In this document: in pieces, positions 37,880-47,930 of the stretch
Layout: each line of letters opens with the position of its first letter
How positions within the stretch are numbered: the first letter of the stretch is position 1
Assembly (NCBI GenBank): GCA_963821275.1
Contig: CAWGDF010000003.1
Coordinates: forward strand, 62,001-126,000
Source: JACVRW01 sp963821275
Lineage (GTDB): Bacteria; Actinomycetota; Thermoleophilia; Solirubrobacterales; Thermoleophilaceae
DNA: 64,000 nucleotides
Direction: 5' to 3'
Program-made: the position numbers and the translations under genes
The notes under the pieces: model-generated
What the model was told of the DNA's origin: nothing
The model's database searches: none
The model's input: only the letters and a program-made list of their open reading frames with translations

Positions 37880-38612
37880 TCAGGCAGCTCGGGCCTGGCT
37901 GACCAGCTCGGGCACGGTCACGAACTGATACCCGTCGGCGGTGAGCCGGGCCATGATCTCGTCCGCGGCGGCCACCGATTTGGCGCGGTCGCCGGCCGGC
38001 TCGAGGTGGGTGCCGTCGTGCAGCAGGATCACGTCACCCTCGCCGGTCTTGCGGCAGTGGCGGGCGATCGAGTGCGAGGTCTCCCGCTTGCGCCAGTCCC
38101 AGCCGGTGATCGACCACAGCACCGGCACGTAGCCCGGCCGAGCGGATCGCCCGCAGGGTGCCCGGGCGCCGGCGGCCCCACGGCGGGCGGATCAGCGCGG
38201 CGCCGTCGACCTCGGAGAAGCTGACCCCCGAGGCCTCCACCGCCTCGCGACAGCGCCGCAGCTCCTCCTGCACCTCCGAGCCAGACTTCAGCGCCAGCGT
38301 CGGGTGGGTGAAGGTGTGGTTGCCCAGTGCGTGGCCTGCCGCCTCCAGCTCCCGTATCAGGCCGGGCTCGCGCTCGGCCCAGCGCCCGATCAAAAAGAAC
38401 GTGCCGTGCGCGTTGTGGCGCTCCAGCGTCTTCATCATCTTCTCGGTGTAGGCCGGGTTCGGGCCGTCGTCGAAGGTGATTGCGATCCGCTTGCCGGCGT
38501 CGGGCTCGCGGCAGATGGTCTTGCCGTAGAGCTGGGAGGTCGGCACCTGGGTGTGGTAGTAGGCGAAGCCCGCGGCGGCCACGGGCGCGAGCAGCGCTGT
38601 CTTGGAAGCCAT
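37880..38612 (-). CDS. Polysaccharide deacetylase (NodB-like), frameshifted
   Basis: This membrane-anchored or secreted CE4 esterase has an N-terminal hydrophobic segment (MASKTALLAPVAAAGFAYY). Motif 1 is ITFDDGPNPAYTEKM with the catalytic DD, motif 2 is HALGNHTFTHPTL with the zinc HxxxH pair, and motif 3 is LIRPPWGRRRP. The reading frame changes near 38,132: downstream, VPVLWSITGWDWRK and GDVILLHDG (motif 5) continue in another frame, consistent with one extra G in a GGG run. Corrected length is about 244 aa. It probably acts on cell-wall glycan or chitooligosaccharide. Confidence 0.87.
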
Positions 38613-38623
38613 GCGCGCGAAAG

Positions 38624-40831
38624 CTATCCGGACTGTCCCGTCTGCGCACGCTGGCGCTCACGGACGGCGCGCACGCGCTCCTCGTTGAGCGCGGCCACTG
38701 CGGGAATCAGCCTGCCCTGGTCGTAGTAGTCCACGGCGATCAGGTTGGCCGTCACGCCGCGCACCCGGGCGCAGCGGTGGGCCCGGTCGAGGATGAAACG
38801 CTCCCGCTGGAACGGCCGGTTGGCCTGGAGGCGCGGCGGGAACAGGTCGGCCCAGTGATTGAGCATCAGGAGCGGGCTGTCGGCCGAGCCGCGGAAGCGC
38901 TTGCAGGAGAGCTGCGAGGCTTTGGTGGCCTTCAGAGGTGTGTCCTGCACGAGCGAGAACCCGTCGATGTACCACGGCACCGTCCCGTCCGCGTCCTTCT
39001 CGGTCAGGACGATCACGCGCTCGTTGGACCGCACCAGCTGGCCCAGGGTGGGTAGCGGCTCGTCGCGGTCGAGAGTGGCCACGTACTTGTCGAGCCCCGA
39101 CTCCTTGAAGCTCTTCTCTATGTCCTGCGGGGTCACGTAGGGCTCCATGAAGATGACCGCCACCTCGCCGCGGTTCTTGTCCAGGAACTCCCGGATGTCC
39201 GTGAGCGCGTTCACCATCCGGGTTGCCCCCAGCTCACACACGGTGTGGCACAAAAACAGCTCGCGCTCGCCGCCCTCGCCCCGCAGCCCCACGCGCCCCG
39301 CCAGGCGCTCCGCCGCCTTGAGGACCTTGGGCGGCAGCGCCGCCACGACCCGGTTGCGGTCGCGCTGCTCGGTGTGGAAGTCCGTCTTGACGCGGCCGTT
39401 GCCGCCCTCCACACCCCAGTGGGCGTCGAGCAGGAACAGGCGGATGCCGTCCCTGAGCTGGCGCGGGATGTTGCGGCGCTGGTTGGCGATGAACCAGCCG
39501 GGGCTGTCGGCGGCCGAGAAAGAGTTGTGCGTGCCGGCGAACACCACCTCGTTGAGGGGCACGGCGCAGAGGCCGCGGGAGCCGTTGCAGGTGCCGGCCT
39601 TGGTCACCGCGGCGCTCTCGGGGTCCTCGGCGCTGTTGGTGGCGATTGCCACCACCCCGGCAAGCGCTGCCACGCACGCCACCGCGGCCACCCCCGCAAC
39701 CGCGAAGGCCCTCCGGCGACCGCCCTCCGCGGCCTCCGTGCTGGCGGCCGCACCGCCGCGCTGGAGCAGCACGAGCACCTCGCTCGTCCCGTAGAAGACG
39801 AGGAACGCGCCGAGCACCACGGCCAGCACCTGGAGCGCGAGCATGGGGTTGAGCACCACGAGGACGCCCACGGCCAGCGCGATCACACCGCGCAGGGCCC
39901 GTGCCGGGGTGCCGGCTGGGCGGTCGAACAGCCGCCGGCGCAGCTTGCTGACGGGCTCCTCGACGTCCTCCGGGTCGAGGGCCGCAGCCGCGGCGCCCAC
40001 GACGAGGCCGGCCAGGGCGAGCAGCAGGGCCCAGCTGAAGAGGTCGCCCACATAGGCGTCCAGGATGCCCGCGACCGCGTCACGCACCTGCTCGTCGGTC
40101 GTCTCGTCCTCGCCGTACACGCCCGCCAGCGTGCGGGCGCGCAGGATGAAGAGCGCGATGGCCAGCGTGGCGCCGACCGCGCCGATCCCCACCCCGACCC
40201 GCAGGACCCCGATGCGCCGGTCGGGAGCGAGCGCGACGGCCGCGAGGAACACGACGATCGCCACCAGCGGCAGCACAATTCCGAGCACGCGGATGTCGTC
40301 GGCCACGGCCAGCGTCGTCCCCGCGAACTCGCGGCGGCGCAGCGTCAGCAGCGTCGGCTGGATGTCCCGAGGCAGCTCCTTGGCGATCTTGGGCGAGACC
40401 GACTTCAGGCCGAAGCGGATCACCTGGGCCGCGTCGGCCAGGTCGAAGAGCGCGTTGCCGCGTTCGCGCTCGAAGAAGACCTGGTTGGTCTCGAGGGCCG
40501 CGGCGCGGAACAGGCGGCGGAAGGGATCGGTCTGGATCACCGCTCCCACGACCGACTCGAGCAGCGGTCGCACCGCCACGAGATCGGTCGAGCCGCGGTC
40601 CACGAGATTCACGACGATCTGCTGGCCCACCAGATCGCGCACGCCGTCGTTCTCCAGGGCCGTGACGGCGCGGTCCGCGAATGCCTCGCGATCGATGATC
40701 TCGGTGCGGCCGTAGAAGGCGATCGTCCCGGCGAACAGGAGGACCGCGCCAACCACCACGAGGACAATCGAGGCGATTCCTCTGCTTCGTTCGGAGAGGC
40801 GACCCGGCCGGCCTGAGGGGTTGCCGGTCAT
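38624..40831 (-). CDS. Membrane protein with C-terminal PI-PLC-like phosphodiesterase domain
   Basis: This 735-aa protein begins with a membrane part: segments near residues 19-40, 180-202, 212-231, 265-284, 315-350 and 375-396. An outer loop (about 45-175) lies between the first two. The C-terminal 330 residues look like the X domain of phosphatidylinositol-specific phospholipase C: H435 (FAGTHNSFSA) and H471 (LFLLDAHWGVEGG) are the likely catalytic histidines, followed by ELFLCHTVCELG and VAVIFMEPYVTP. It should sit outside the membrane. The calcium-free bacterial type seems most likely. Divergent from the next gene across 26 bases. Confidence 0.75.
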   Translation of the reverse strand: MTGNPSGRPGRLSERSRGIASIVLVVVGAVLLFAGTIAFYGRTEIIDREAFADRAVTALENDGVRDLVGQQIVVNLVDRGSTDLVAVRPLLESVVGAVIQTDPFRRLFRAAALETNQVFFERERGNALFDLADAAQVIRFGLKSVSPKIAKELPRDIQPTLLTLRRREFAGTTLAVADDIRVLGIVLPLVAIVVFLAAVALAPDRRIGVLRVGVGIGAVGATLAIALFILRARTLAGVYGEDETTDEQVRDAVAGILDAYVGDLFSWALLLALAGLVVGAAAAALDPEDVEEPVSKLRRRLFDRPAGTPARALRGVIALAVGVLVVLNPMLALQVLAVVLGAFLVFYGTSEVLVLLQRGGAAASTEAAEGGRRRAFAVAGVAAVACVAALAGVVAIATNSAEDPESAAVTKAGTCNGSRGLCAVPLNEVVFAGTHNSFSAADSPGWFIANQRRNIPRQLRDGIRLFLLDAHWGVEGGNGRVKTDFHTEQRDRNRVVAALPPKVLKAAERLAGRVGLRGEGGERELFLCHTVCELGATRMVNALTDIREFLDKNRGEVAVIFMEPYVTPQDIEKSFKESGLDKYVATLDRDEPLPTLGQLVRSNERVIVLTEKDADGTVPWYIDGFSLVQDTPLKATKASQLSCKRFRGSADSPLLMLNHWADLFPPRLQANRPFQRERFILDRAHRCARVRGVTANLIAVDYYDQGRLIPAVAALNEERVRAVRERQRAQTGQSG

Positions 40832-40857
40832 GCGAGCGTGGCCCTAGGGTATGGCAT

Positions 40858-41655
40858 GTGGCAAGCGACGCAATCGTTCTGGCGCAGCTGACTTTGGAGT
40901 TGAAGGGCGGCGAGGAGGAGTTCCTCAGCGCTGAGGGCACGCGGTCAGGGCTGATCGTTCTCGCCGGACTGATCCTCTCCTTCCTCCTGATCAGGGTGAG
41001 CACCCGGCTGATGCGCAGCCCCAAGGTGCCCTGGTGGCCCGGCAGCATCGAGAGCGGCGACCTGCACGTCCATCACCTGGTGTTCGGGAACGTGATGGTC
41101 CTCTTCTTCGGGTTCGTGCTCGCGCTGCAGCCCGCGAGCCCGTGGCTCGAGATCGCCGCCGCCGGCTTCGGCATCGGTGCGGGGCTCACGCTGGACGAGT
41201 TCGCGCTCTGGCTCCACCTGGACGATGTCTACTGGGCCGAGGAGGGCCGGCGCTCGGTCGACGCCGTGATCATCGCCACCGCGGTCGCCGGACTGCTGCT
41301 GATCGGCTTCTTGCCCTTCGGCACGGACGACTCCTGGGGGGTCATCGCCGGCTCGGTTGTGTTCGCCCTCTTCTTCGCGGCGATCACGGTCGTGAAGGGC
41401 AAGGTCATCTTCGGCGTGGCCGCGATGCTCTTCCCAATATTCGGCTGGTTCGGCGCCATCCGGCTGGCGAAGCCAGGCTCGATCTGGGCTCGCCGCTTCT
41501 ACAAGCCGGGCAGCAAGAAGCTCGCCCGCGCGGAGAAGCGCTACGCAAGGAAAACGGCCCGCTACCGGCGCTTCCAGGACCGGGTCGCCGGCGCGCCCGA
41601 CGCGCCAACGGCCGAGGCCGGGCGCGAGGCTGCGGGCGGACCGGGAGCCGGCTAG
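40858..41655 (+). CDS. Integral membrane protein, unknown function
   Basis: This is a 265-aa protein with six hydrophobic segments (about residues 28-47, 74-92, 95-112, 136-153, 161-178, 180-198), starting at a GTG. IESGDLHVHHLVFGNVMVL has a His cluster at the end of a loop, and LTLDEFALWLHLDDVYWAEEG is another conserved-looking acidic segment; both could bind a metal. The tail is Arg/Lys-rich and then Ala-rich, likely cytoplasmic. I do not recognise a named family. The stop (TAG at 41653) is directly followed, in the same frame, by the next gene's open frame. Confidence 0.75.
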   Translation: MASDAIVLAQLTLELKGGEEEFLSAEGTRSGLIVLAGLILSFLLIRVSTRLMRSPKVPWWPGSIESGDLHVHHLVFGNVMVLFFGFVLALQPASPWLEIAAAGFGIGAGLTLDEFALWLHLDDVYWAEEGRRSVDAVIIATAVAGLLLIGFLPFGTDDSWGVIAGSVVFALFFAAITVVKGKVIFGVAAMLFPIFGWFGAIRLAKPGSIWARRFYKPGSKKLARAEKRYARKTARYRRFQDRVAGAPDAPTAEAGREAAGGPGAG

Positions 41656-42396
41656 CTGCACAGCGCCGGCGAGCTGCGCAGCTCGGCGTTCCGAATCGAG
41701 GTCGCGGGCCGGCCGGGTCCGCTCGCCTCGCTTTTCGAGGGCTTCTCGGAGCAGGACCGGTTGGGCGTCGTCATGCGCCATCCGTTCGGGGCGGTCGGGG
41801 CCAGCACGCTCATCACCGCCACGATCACCGCCTTCTACGACTTCCAGCGCGCCCGCGGGCCGGACTTCTTCGTCTATCCCGACTACTTCCTCTTCCACGT
41901 CGGGCGGCGCCTGGGCGATCACGGCCGGCTCGACATCTGGCCCGCGCACAAGGAGGTGGTGGTCGCCGACGATCCTGACCGCGTCCTGGAGGCGATGAAC
42001 GACCGCGCGATCACCCGGCTGGCCGTGGAGGACGAGCGCCGCCCGGCCGCCGTGCCGGACGCCGCGGCGGCCGCGAGCGCTCGCGGGCGGATCGCGACCT
42101 GCCTGGCCTACTCGGCCTCGGGCCGGGTGACCGACGGCGACGTGCGCATCACAGGCAACCGCGTCACCGAGGGCTACGTCGAGGGCGTGCTCGACCCCGA
42201 GCGCCGGCTGCGCGAGCTGCGAGAAGGCGCGGCGGACCCATCCGTCGTGGAGGCCGCCGCCGCCCGGGCGGAGGAGGTCGAGCCCGAGGTGCGCGCCCGG
42301 ATCCGGGCCGGGCGGGCCGCGCTGCAGGAGAACGGCGTGCCGGTGGAGACCTACCGGCGAATCAGCCTCGAGGAGGCGCTGGCGCTCGCCTGCTAG
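41656..42396 (+). CDS. Conserved-looking hypothetical protein, possible CTG start
   Basis: The recognisable protein reads SSAFRIEVAGRPGPLASLFE, then MRHPFGAVGASTLITATITA, YDFQRARGPDFFVYPDYFLF and DIWPAHKEVVVADDPDRVLEAMNDR. It looks like a coherent soluble alpha/beta protein. The frame is open back to base 41656, immediately after the TAG of the upstream gene, and no ATG/GTG/TTG occurs until a TTG at 41761, which would remove 35 well-composed residues. A GGGAG 10 bases before the CTG at 41656 makes that codon a plausible start. Corrected length 246 aa. Function unknown. Confidence 0.65.
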   Translation: MHSAGELRSSAFRIEVAGRPGPLASLFEGFSEQDRLGVVMRHPFGAVGASTLITATITAFYDFQRARGPDFFVYPDYFLFHVGRRLGDHGRLDIWPAHKEVVVADDPDRVLEAMNDRAITRLAVEDERRPAAVPDAAAAASARGRIATCLAYSASGRVTDGDVRITGNRVTEGYVEGVLDPERRLRELREGAADPSVVEAAAARAEEVEPEVRARIRAGRAALQENGVPVETYRRISLEEALALAC

Positions 42397-42457
42397 CTCG
42401 GCCCCCCGGAGTGCCTGCGACAGCTGCAGCCGTGACTGCCGACCGCGCTCCGTACCG

Positions 42458-44099
42458 CTAGCTCCCGACCGCCTCGGCAAGCCCGAGGCGCTCGACCGAC
42501 TCCTCGCGCAGCTTGTACTTCTGGACCTTGCCGGTCACGGTCATCGGGAACTCCTCGGTGAACACCACGTAACGCGGCACCTTGAAGTGGGCCAGCTCGC
42601 CCTGGCAGAAGTCCCGGATCTCGTCCTCGCTGGCGCTCGCGTCCTCGCGCGTCACCACCCAGGCGCACAGCTCCTCGCCGTACTTGGGATCGGGAACGCC
42701 CACCACCTGGACGTCCGCGACGGCGGGATGGCCGTAGAGGAACTCCTCGATCTCGCGCGGGTAGACGTTCTCGCCGCCCCTGATCACCATGTCCTTGATG
42801 CGCCCGACGATGCTGCAGTAGCCGTCCTCGTCCATCGTGGCCAGGTCGCCGGTGTGCATCCAGCCGGCCGCGTCGATCGCCTCGCCGGTCTTCCCGGGCT
42901 CGTCCCAGTAGCCCAGCATCACGCTGTAGCCGCGCGTGCAGAACTCGCCGCGCTCGCCGCGGGGGACCACGAGGCCGCTGTCAGGGTCGACCACCTTGAT
43001 CTCGATGTGCGGCCCCGCCCGCCCCACCGAGCCCACGCGACGCTCGAGCGTGTCGTTCCGCCGGGTCTGGGTGGAGACGGGTGAGGTCTCGGTCATGCCG
43101 TAGCAGATGGCCACCTCCTCCATGTGCATCTCGCTCTGCACCCGCTTCATCACCTCCACCGGGCAGGGCGAGCCGGCCATGATCCCGGTCCGCAGCGAGC
43201 TGAGGTCGTGGGAGGCGAAATCCGGCTCGTCCAGCTCGGCGATGAACATCGTCGGCACGCCGTAGAGCGACGTGCAGCGCTCCTCCGCGACCGTCGTCAG
43301 CGTGGCCGCGGGCTCGAACGCCGGCGCGGGTATGACGATGCAGGCCCCATGGGCGGTCGCGCCCAGGTTGCCCATGACCATGCCGAAGCAGTGGTAGAAG
43401 GGCACGGGAACGCAGACGCGGTCTTCGGCGCCGTAGCCGAGCAGCTCGCCCACGAAGAAGCCGTTGTTGAGAATGTTGTGGTGCGAGAGGGTGGCGCCCT
43501 TGGGGTAGCCGGTCGTCCCGCTCGTGTACTGGATGTTGATCGGGTCGTCGAAGGCCAGCTCGCCCGCCCGCTCGGCCAGCGCGGCGGGGTCGTGGCGGTC
43601 GCCCGCGTCGACGAGCTGGCTCCAGTCCTCGTGCTCGGTGAAGACCACGCGCTCGAGCCGGTCGAGCCCGCTCCGCACGTCGTCGACCATGGCCGCGTAG
43701 TCGCTGGTCTTGAAGCTCTGTGCGCTGACCAGGAGACGCACGCCCGACTGCTTGAGGGCGTACTCGAGCTCCGCGCGTCCGGTACGCGGGGTTGATGTTG
43801 ACCAGGATCGCGCCGACCTTTGCCGTCGCGTACTGGACGAACACCCACTCGGCGCAGTTGGGCGCCCAGATGCCCACGCGGTCGCCCTTGGCGATCCCGG
43901 CGGCCAGCAGGCCGAGCGCCACCCGGTCCACCTCCGCCTCCAGCTCCGCGTAGGTGAGGCGCAGCCCCTGCTGCGGGCTGACCAGCGCCTCGCGGTCCCC
44001 GAACCGCTCCGCGGTCCGGCGGAGGTTCTCGCCGATCGTCTCGCCCAGGAGCGCGGTCTCGCTCACGCCGTGGCTGTAGGCGGGCATCGGCTCCCCCAT
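42458..44099 (-). CDS. AMP-dependent acyl-CoA synthetase/ligase, frameshifted
   Basis: This ANL-superfamily enzyme activates a carboxylic acid to acyl-AMP and acyl-CoA. The start MGEPMPAYSHG at 44099 leads to ETIGENLRRTAERFGDREAL. The P-loop is YTSGTTGYPKGATLSHHN, and ICYGMTETSPVS, GWMHTGDLATMDEDGYCSI and GRIKDMVIRGGENVYPREIE are the A5-A8 motifs; the catalytic lysine is in MTVTGKVQKYKLRE. The frame shifts near 43,775 (INPAYRT before, ELEYALKQSGVRLLVSAQ after), equal to one extra base. Corrected length about 546 aa. It resembles FadD-type medium/long-chain ligases of actinobacteria; substrate not set. Confidence 0.88.
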
Positions 44100-44251
44100 T
44101 GCCGGAAATCTACCCGGGGGGCGAATTCGTGCACGCTTGACCGGGCATGCGCTCGGGCGTACCGTGGATCGCGGAGCCGGGGGACTCGTCCGCCCGGCTC
44201 TTTCCGCGAACGGACTCCGATGACTCACACAAGGCGGAGAGGAAGCCGCGC

Positions 44252-46799
44252 ATGAGACGCCGCAGCCCCGCCTCCCGGGCGCTCCGGTTGCGGCCGCGCT
44301 GGCCCTGGGTGCTCGTGTGGAGCGCCGGAGTCGTCGCCGGCCTGGTCGCGCTCGCCGCGCTCGCCTACCTCACGGGCCGGGCCCAGCCGCCGGCCTCGGA
44401 CAACTTCTTCGACTCGGTGCTCGCCACCCTCTCTCGGCCCGCGGTGGCCCTCGTGCTCGCCCTGGGGGCGCTCACGCTGGCGTCGTTCTGCTTCCGCAAC
44501 CTCTGGCTCGAGCTGCTGGCGTACGTGCCCGGGCGGATCGAGGTGCCGGACTTCGAGGCCGGCGCCGAGCTCGAGGACGCGGACCCCGCCCAGCTCACCA
44601 TGCGCTTCCGGCGGCGGCTCGCGGTCTCCCACCTCCAGTCGCTCGCGCCGGTGCCCGCCACCGCTGCGCAGGGCGACTTCCTCGACGTGCTCGGGCAGGG
44701 AGGCATAGACGCCGGCAACGTCCTCGGGAGCCTGCTGAGGCTGCTGCGCGCGGCCAAGCCGCCGCACGCCTACGAGGTCAAGGGCGTCCTGATGCGCCGC
44801 TCGGGCAGCCAGTCGTACGGGGTGACCCTGCAGGTCACCCGTCTGCCCCGCGACGCGATCCGTGTGGAGACCCTGTGGGACACCTCCTGGGTAAGGGTCC
44901 TACGGCGGGCGGCGGACCACGCCACCGCCGCGATCCTCACGCGCACGCGCCGCTGCGAGGCGCCCTGGGCCGCCTGGCGGCGCTACCCGATGCCCGGCGA
45001 GCTGTTTCACGACTACGAGCGAGCGGCCGAGCTCGAGGACGAGCGCCGCTACGACGAGGCGCTCGACCGCTACTACCGGGCGCTGGAGCACGACCCGCTG
45101 AACATCGGCCTGCGGCTGCAGATCGGCTTCCTGCAGGAGAAGATCGGCCTGCCGCTCGACGCGCTGGCCACCTACGAGGGGATGGAGACCGTGGCTCGCC
45201 CGGGCGGGCGTCCGCTGCCCCGGCGGCTCTACCGCAGCCGCGGCCGGATCGAGCGGGACGCCACGATGGTGATCGGCCGTTATCGGCGCGCGGTGCTGCT
45301 GGCCCAGGCTGAGCTGGCCCGGCAATGGCGGCGAACCGGCCCGGCCGACGCGAGTGCCTGGACGCGGCGCGACCGCCAGCGCCGGCACCTCCGGCGCCGG
45401 CTCGAGCCTGCGCTGGCCACGCTGTTTGAGGGCATCCCCGACGCCGACCGGATTGGCGGCATCCCGACGAGCCAGCTGCTCGCGGAGCCGCCTGCCGGGA
45501 CCGCGGTGCCGGACAGCGACCGTGGACTGCTCGAGCTGCAGGAGCTGCTGCAGATCACCGCCTGCCGGGAGGTCCGCCTGCTGGGCGAAGCCGTGGGAGG
45601 CCGGAGGCGTTCTGCGGGCACCACGCTCACCCCGACCGCCGCGGGGCTCTCGGAGTGCTGCATGCAGCAGCGGCTGGCCTGGACGCAGGCGGCGCTGGCA
45701 GCCGAGCCCGACGTGGTGGAGCACCCCACGGCCGAGGACGTCCGGAAGCGGCTCGAGCGGCATCGGCCGGGCGGCCGCTTCGGGAACTGGCAGGAGCTCT
45801 ACAACGCGGCCTGTGCCTATGCCCTGCCGCTCATCCCAGAGCCGGAGGGGCAGGACGACGCAGAGCGGCGTACCGCGCTGGCCGAGGAGGCCGTCAGGCA
45901 TCTGGAGCAGGCGATGGGGCGGGCCGACAGCGCCTATGTGGCCGGGCGGCGCAACTGGCTGATCAGCGAGGACCCCGACCTGGACGGGCTGCGCTCGCAC
46001 GTCTCGTTCAAGCACTTCGAGGCGATGTACTTCCCCTCACCGCGGGCCACGCCCCAGCGGCCGCGCGACCTGCACCAGTGGGAGCTCTCCCGCTACACGC
46101 ACGACCTTCTGAGCGCAACGGCCTGGCGTTGGGAGCAGTGCTGGCACCGGCGCGGCCGGCGGCTCGACACGCATCCCGACCTGCACGAGATGCTCGACTG
46201 GTGGGCCGACGAGGCGAGCGCCTGGGAGCGGGTGCAGCAGGTGGCGCGCCACCACCGGCATTGGCGGGCCAGGTATGAGCTCGTCGCGGACATGCAGGGA
46301 TGGAGCGCGAAACACGGGCTGGAGCAGTTCGCGGTCGCCTACCCCCGCTATACGGACGACGGGGGCGGCCGCCCGGACGAGGGGATGGACGCCGAGGCCG
46401 CCGAGCGCACGGTCAGGGCCCGCGACCGCAGGCTGGAGCGGCTGGACCGGCTCATCGCCCACGTCGAGCGCGAGAAGCAGCAGGCGTGCCTCGCTTCTGG
46501 CCGACATCGGCCGCTGGCAGTCCGAGCTGCGGCAGTTCGACGTCGGGGGCCAGCGGGCGCGGCGCTGGCACGTGGCCCGGCTGTGCGACGCCCACGCTGC
46601 CCTCTGGGGCAGCCTGCACGAATGGCTCGAGGCGCCGCCCAGCGAGAACGGCCACCGCTCGTTCGAGCAGGCGGTAGCGCACACGGCGGCGCTGTGGCGG
46701 GCGGCCGACCTGCGCTACCGCACCGGGGACGTGCTGCGTGACGTGCCCTGGCGCCTGCGGGCCGGCGGCCTGCGGGGCGAGCAGCTCAGTCGTCGTTGA
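44252..46799 (+). CDS. Membrane-anchored TPR-like protein, unknown function, frameshifted near C-terminus
   Basis: The protein has two N-terminal hydrophobic segments (about residues 16-40 and 60-80) and a large soluble part. AAELEDERRYDEALDRYYRALEHDPLNIGLRLQIGFLQEKIG resembles tetratricopeptide repeats (quoted motif: RRYDEALDRYYRALEHDP). A second helical block is around DPDLDGLRSHVSFKHFEAMY. The ATG at 44252 follows GGAGAGGAA; an earlier in-frame ATG at 44147 overlaps the divergent ligase promoter. Near 46,487 the frame changes by one base: EREKQQA is followed by SLLADIGRWQSELRQFD in the next frame, ending at 46799. Corrected length about 848 aa. No catalytic motif was seen. Confidence 0.7.
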
Positions 46800-46844
46800 C
46801 TGCACGTGAGCCGCTCGGCGGCTTTGCGCGAATGAGACAACAAG

Positions 46845-47930
46845 ATGGTTTCGCGGCCGCCGATCCTCCTCGCCGTCCTCGCGGCCGCGCTTGCCCTGGG
46901 AGCGACGCCCGCCGCGGCGGACACCGAGCTCGGCTCGGCCAACCCGGGTGCCGCCCCCACCGGTTTTGCCTGCGCGGGCACGTGCCAGGGCGCGGCCGTG
47001 GGCTTTCGCCAGCTTGCCCTTGCCGGCGCCGTGGTCGAGGCCCCCGAGGACGGCGTGCTGGTCTCCGCGCGCGTGTATGCCAGGCGAAGCGCGGGGAGTG
47101 CGCCGCCCAGCGTGGTCGTGCTGCGGCCCGGCGCCGGCCTCGCTGCCACGATCGTCGGGCGGGCGCCGGTTCCCGGCGTCGGCGCTGCCCAGGGCCTGCG
47201 GGAGGTTCAGGGCCTGCACCTGCCCGTGCAGGCGGGTGACACGCTCGGCTTCCTGCTGCGCCCGGGGGAGGTCGACCTCGGCGTGCGAAGCAGGCCCAGC
47301 CCCGACGGCGCGGTTGTGCGCTTCGGCGACCCGTGCGCGCCCTGCGGCGCGGACGGCGGCACGGGCCGGGAGCTCCTGCTTGCCGGCACGGTGGAGCCCG
47401 ACGACGACGGCGACCTCCTGGGCGACGAGACGCAGGACCCCGACCGCGGCGGCCTCGGCGACGAGGAGCCGTTCGAGGAAGACACGGGCCTGTTCGACGA
47501 TGAGTTCGCCGACGAGGATCTCGAGGACGGGCTCGCGCGGCCCGAGCGCCGCCGGCGGCTGCGCCTTCTGCGCGTGCTGACCGGCCGCAACGGGGTGACG
47601 AGGCTGGTGCTCAGGCCCCCCGGCCCCGGGCGGCTGACGGCCGTGGCCGGCACGCTTCGGAACAAGCCCGTCGCGACCGCCGGCACCAGGGTGTTCGGCA
47701 CCGCACGCGTTCGGCTGCGCCTGGTCCCGACCGCTGCCGGCCGCCGGCTGCTCGCGCGCCGTGGACCACTCCGCGTCCGGTTGCGGGTGACCCATCGTTC
47801 GCCGGCCGGTCGTCGTCAGGCGCTCACCCGGCGGCTCGCGCTCGGCGCCGCCCGTCCGCGGAGGAGGTCAGAGGGTGACGCCGGCGGACATCGCCGCCGG
47901 GTCGCCCACCGGCAGCCGCCGCGGGGGTGA
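46845..47930 (+). CDS. Secreted protein with Asp-rich calcium-binding-like segment
   Basis: This 361-aa protein has a signal peptide (residues 1-25, cut at AAADTE). The first domain has a beta-rich look (VLVSARVYARRSAG, PPSVVVLRPG) and a Cys pair, FACAGTCQG. EPDDDGDLLGDETQDPD (about residues 185-201) resembles a thrombospondin type-3/dockerin calcium loop. The C-terminus is Arg-rich (RLRLVPTAAGRRLLARRG), similar to repetitive surface-protein linkers in this group. The last 63 bases overlap the convergent CapA gene. Function unknown; extracellular location is likely. Confidence 0.7.
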   Translation: MVSRPPILLAVLAAALALGATPAAADTELGSANPGAAPTGFACAGTCQGAAVGFRQLALAGAVVEAPEDGVLVSARVYARRSAGSAPPSVVVLRPGAGLAATIVGRAPVPGVGAAQGLREVQGLHLPVQAGDTLGFLLRPGEVDLGVRSRPSPDGAVVRFGDPCAPCGADGGTGRELLLAGTVEPDDDGDLLGDETQDPDRGGLGDEEPFEEDTGLFDDEFADEDLEDGLARPERRRRLRLLRVLTGRNGVTRLVLRPPGPGRLTAVAGTLRNKPVATAGTRVFGTARVRLRLVPTAAGRRLLARRGPLRVRLRVTHRSPAGRRQALTRRLALGAARPRRRSEGDAGGHRRRVAHRQPPRG

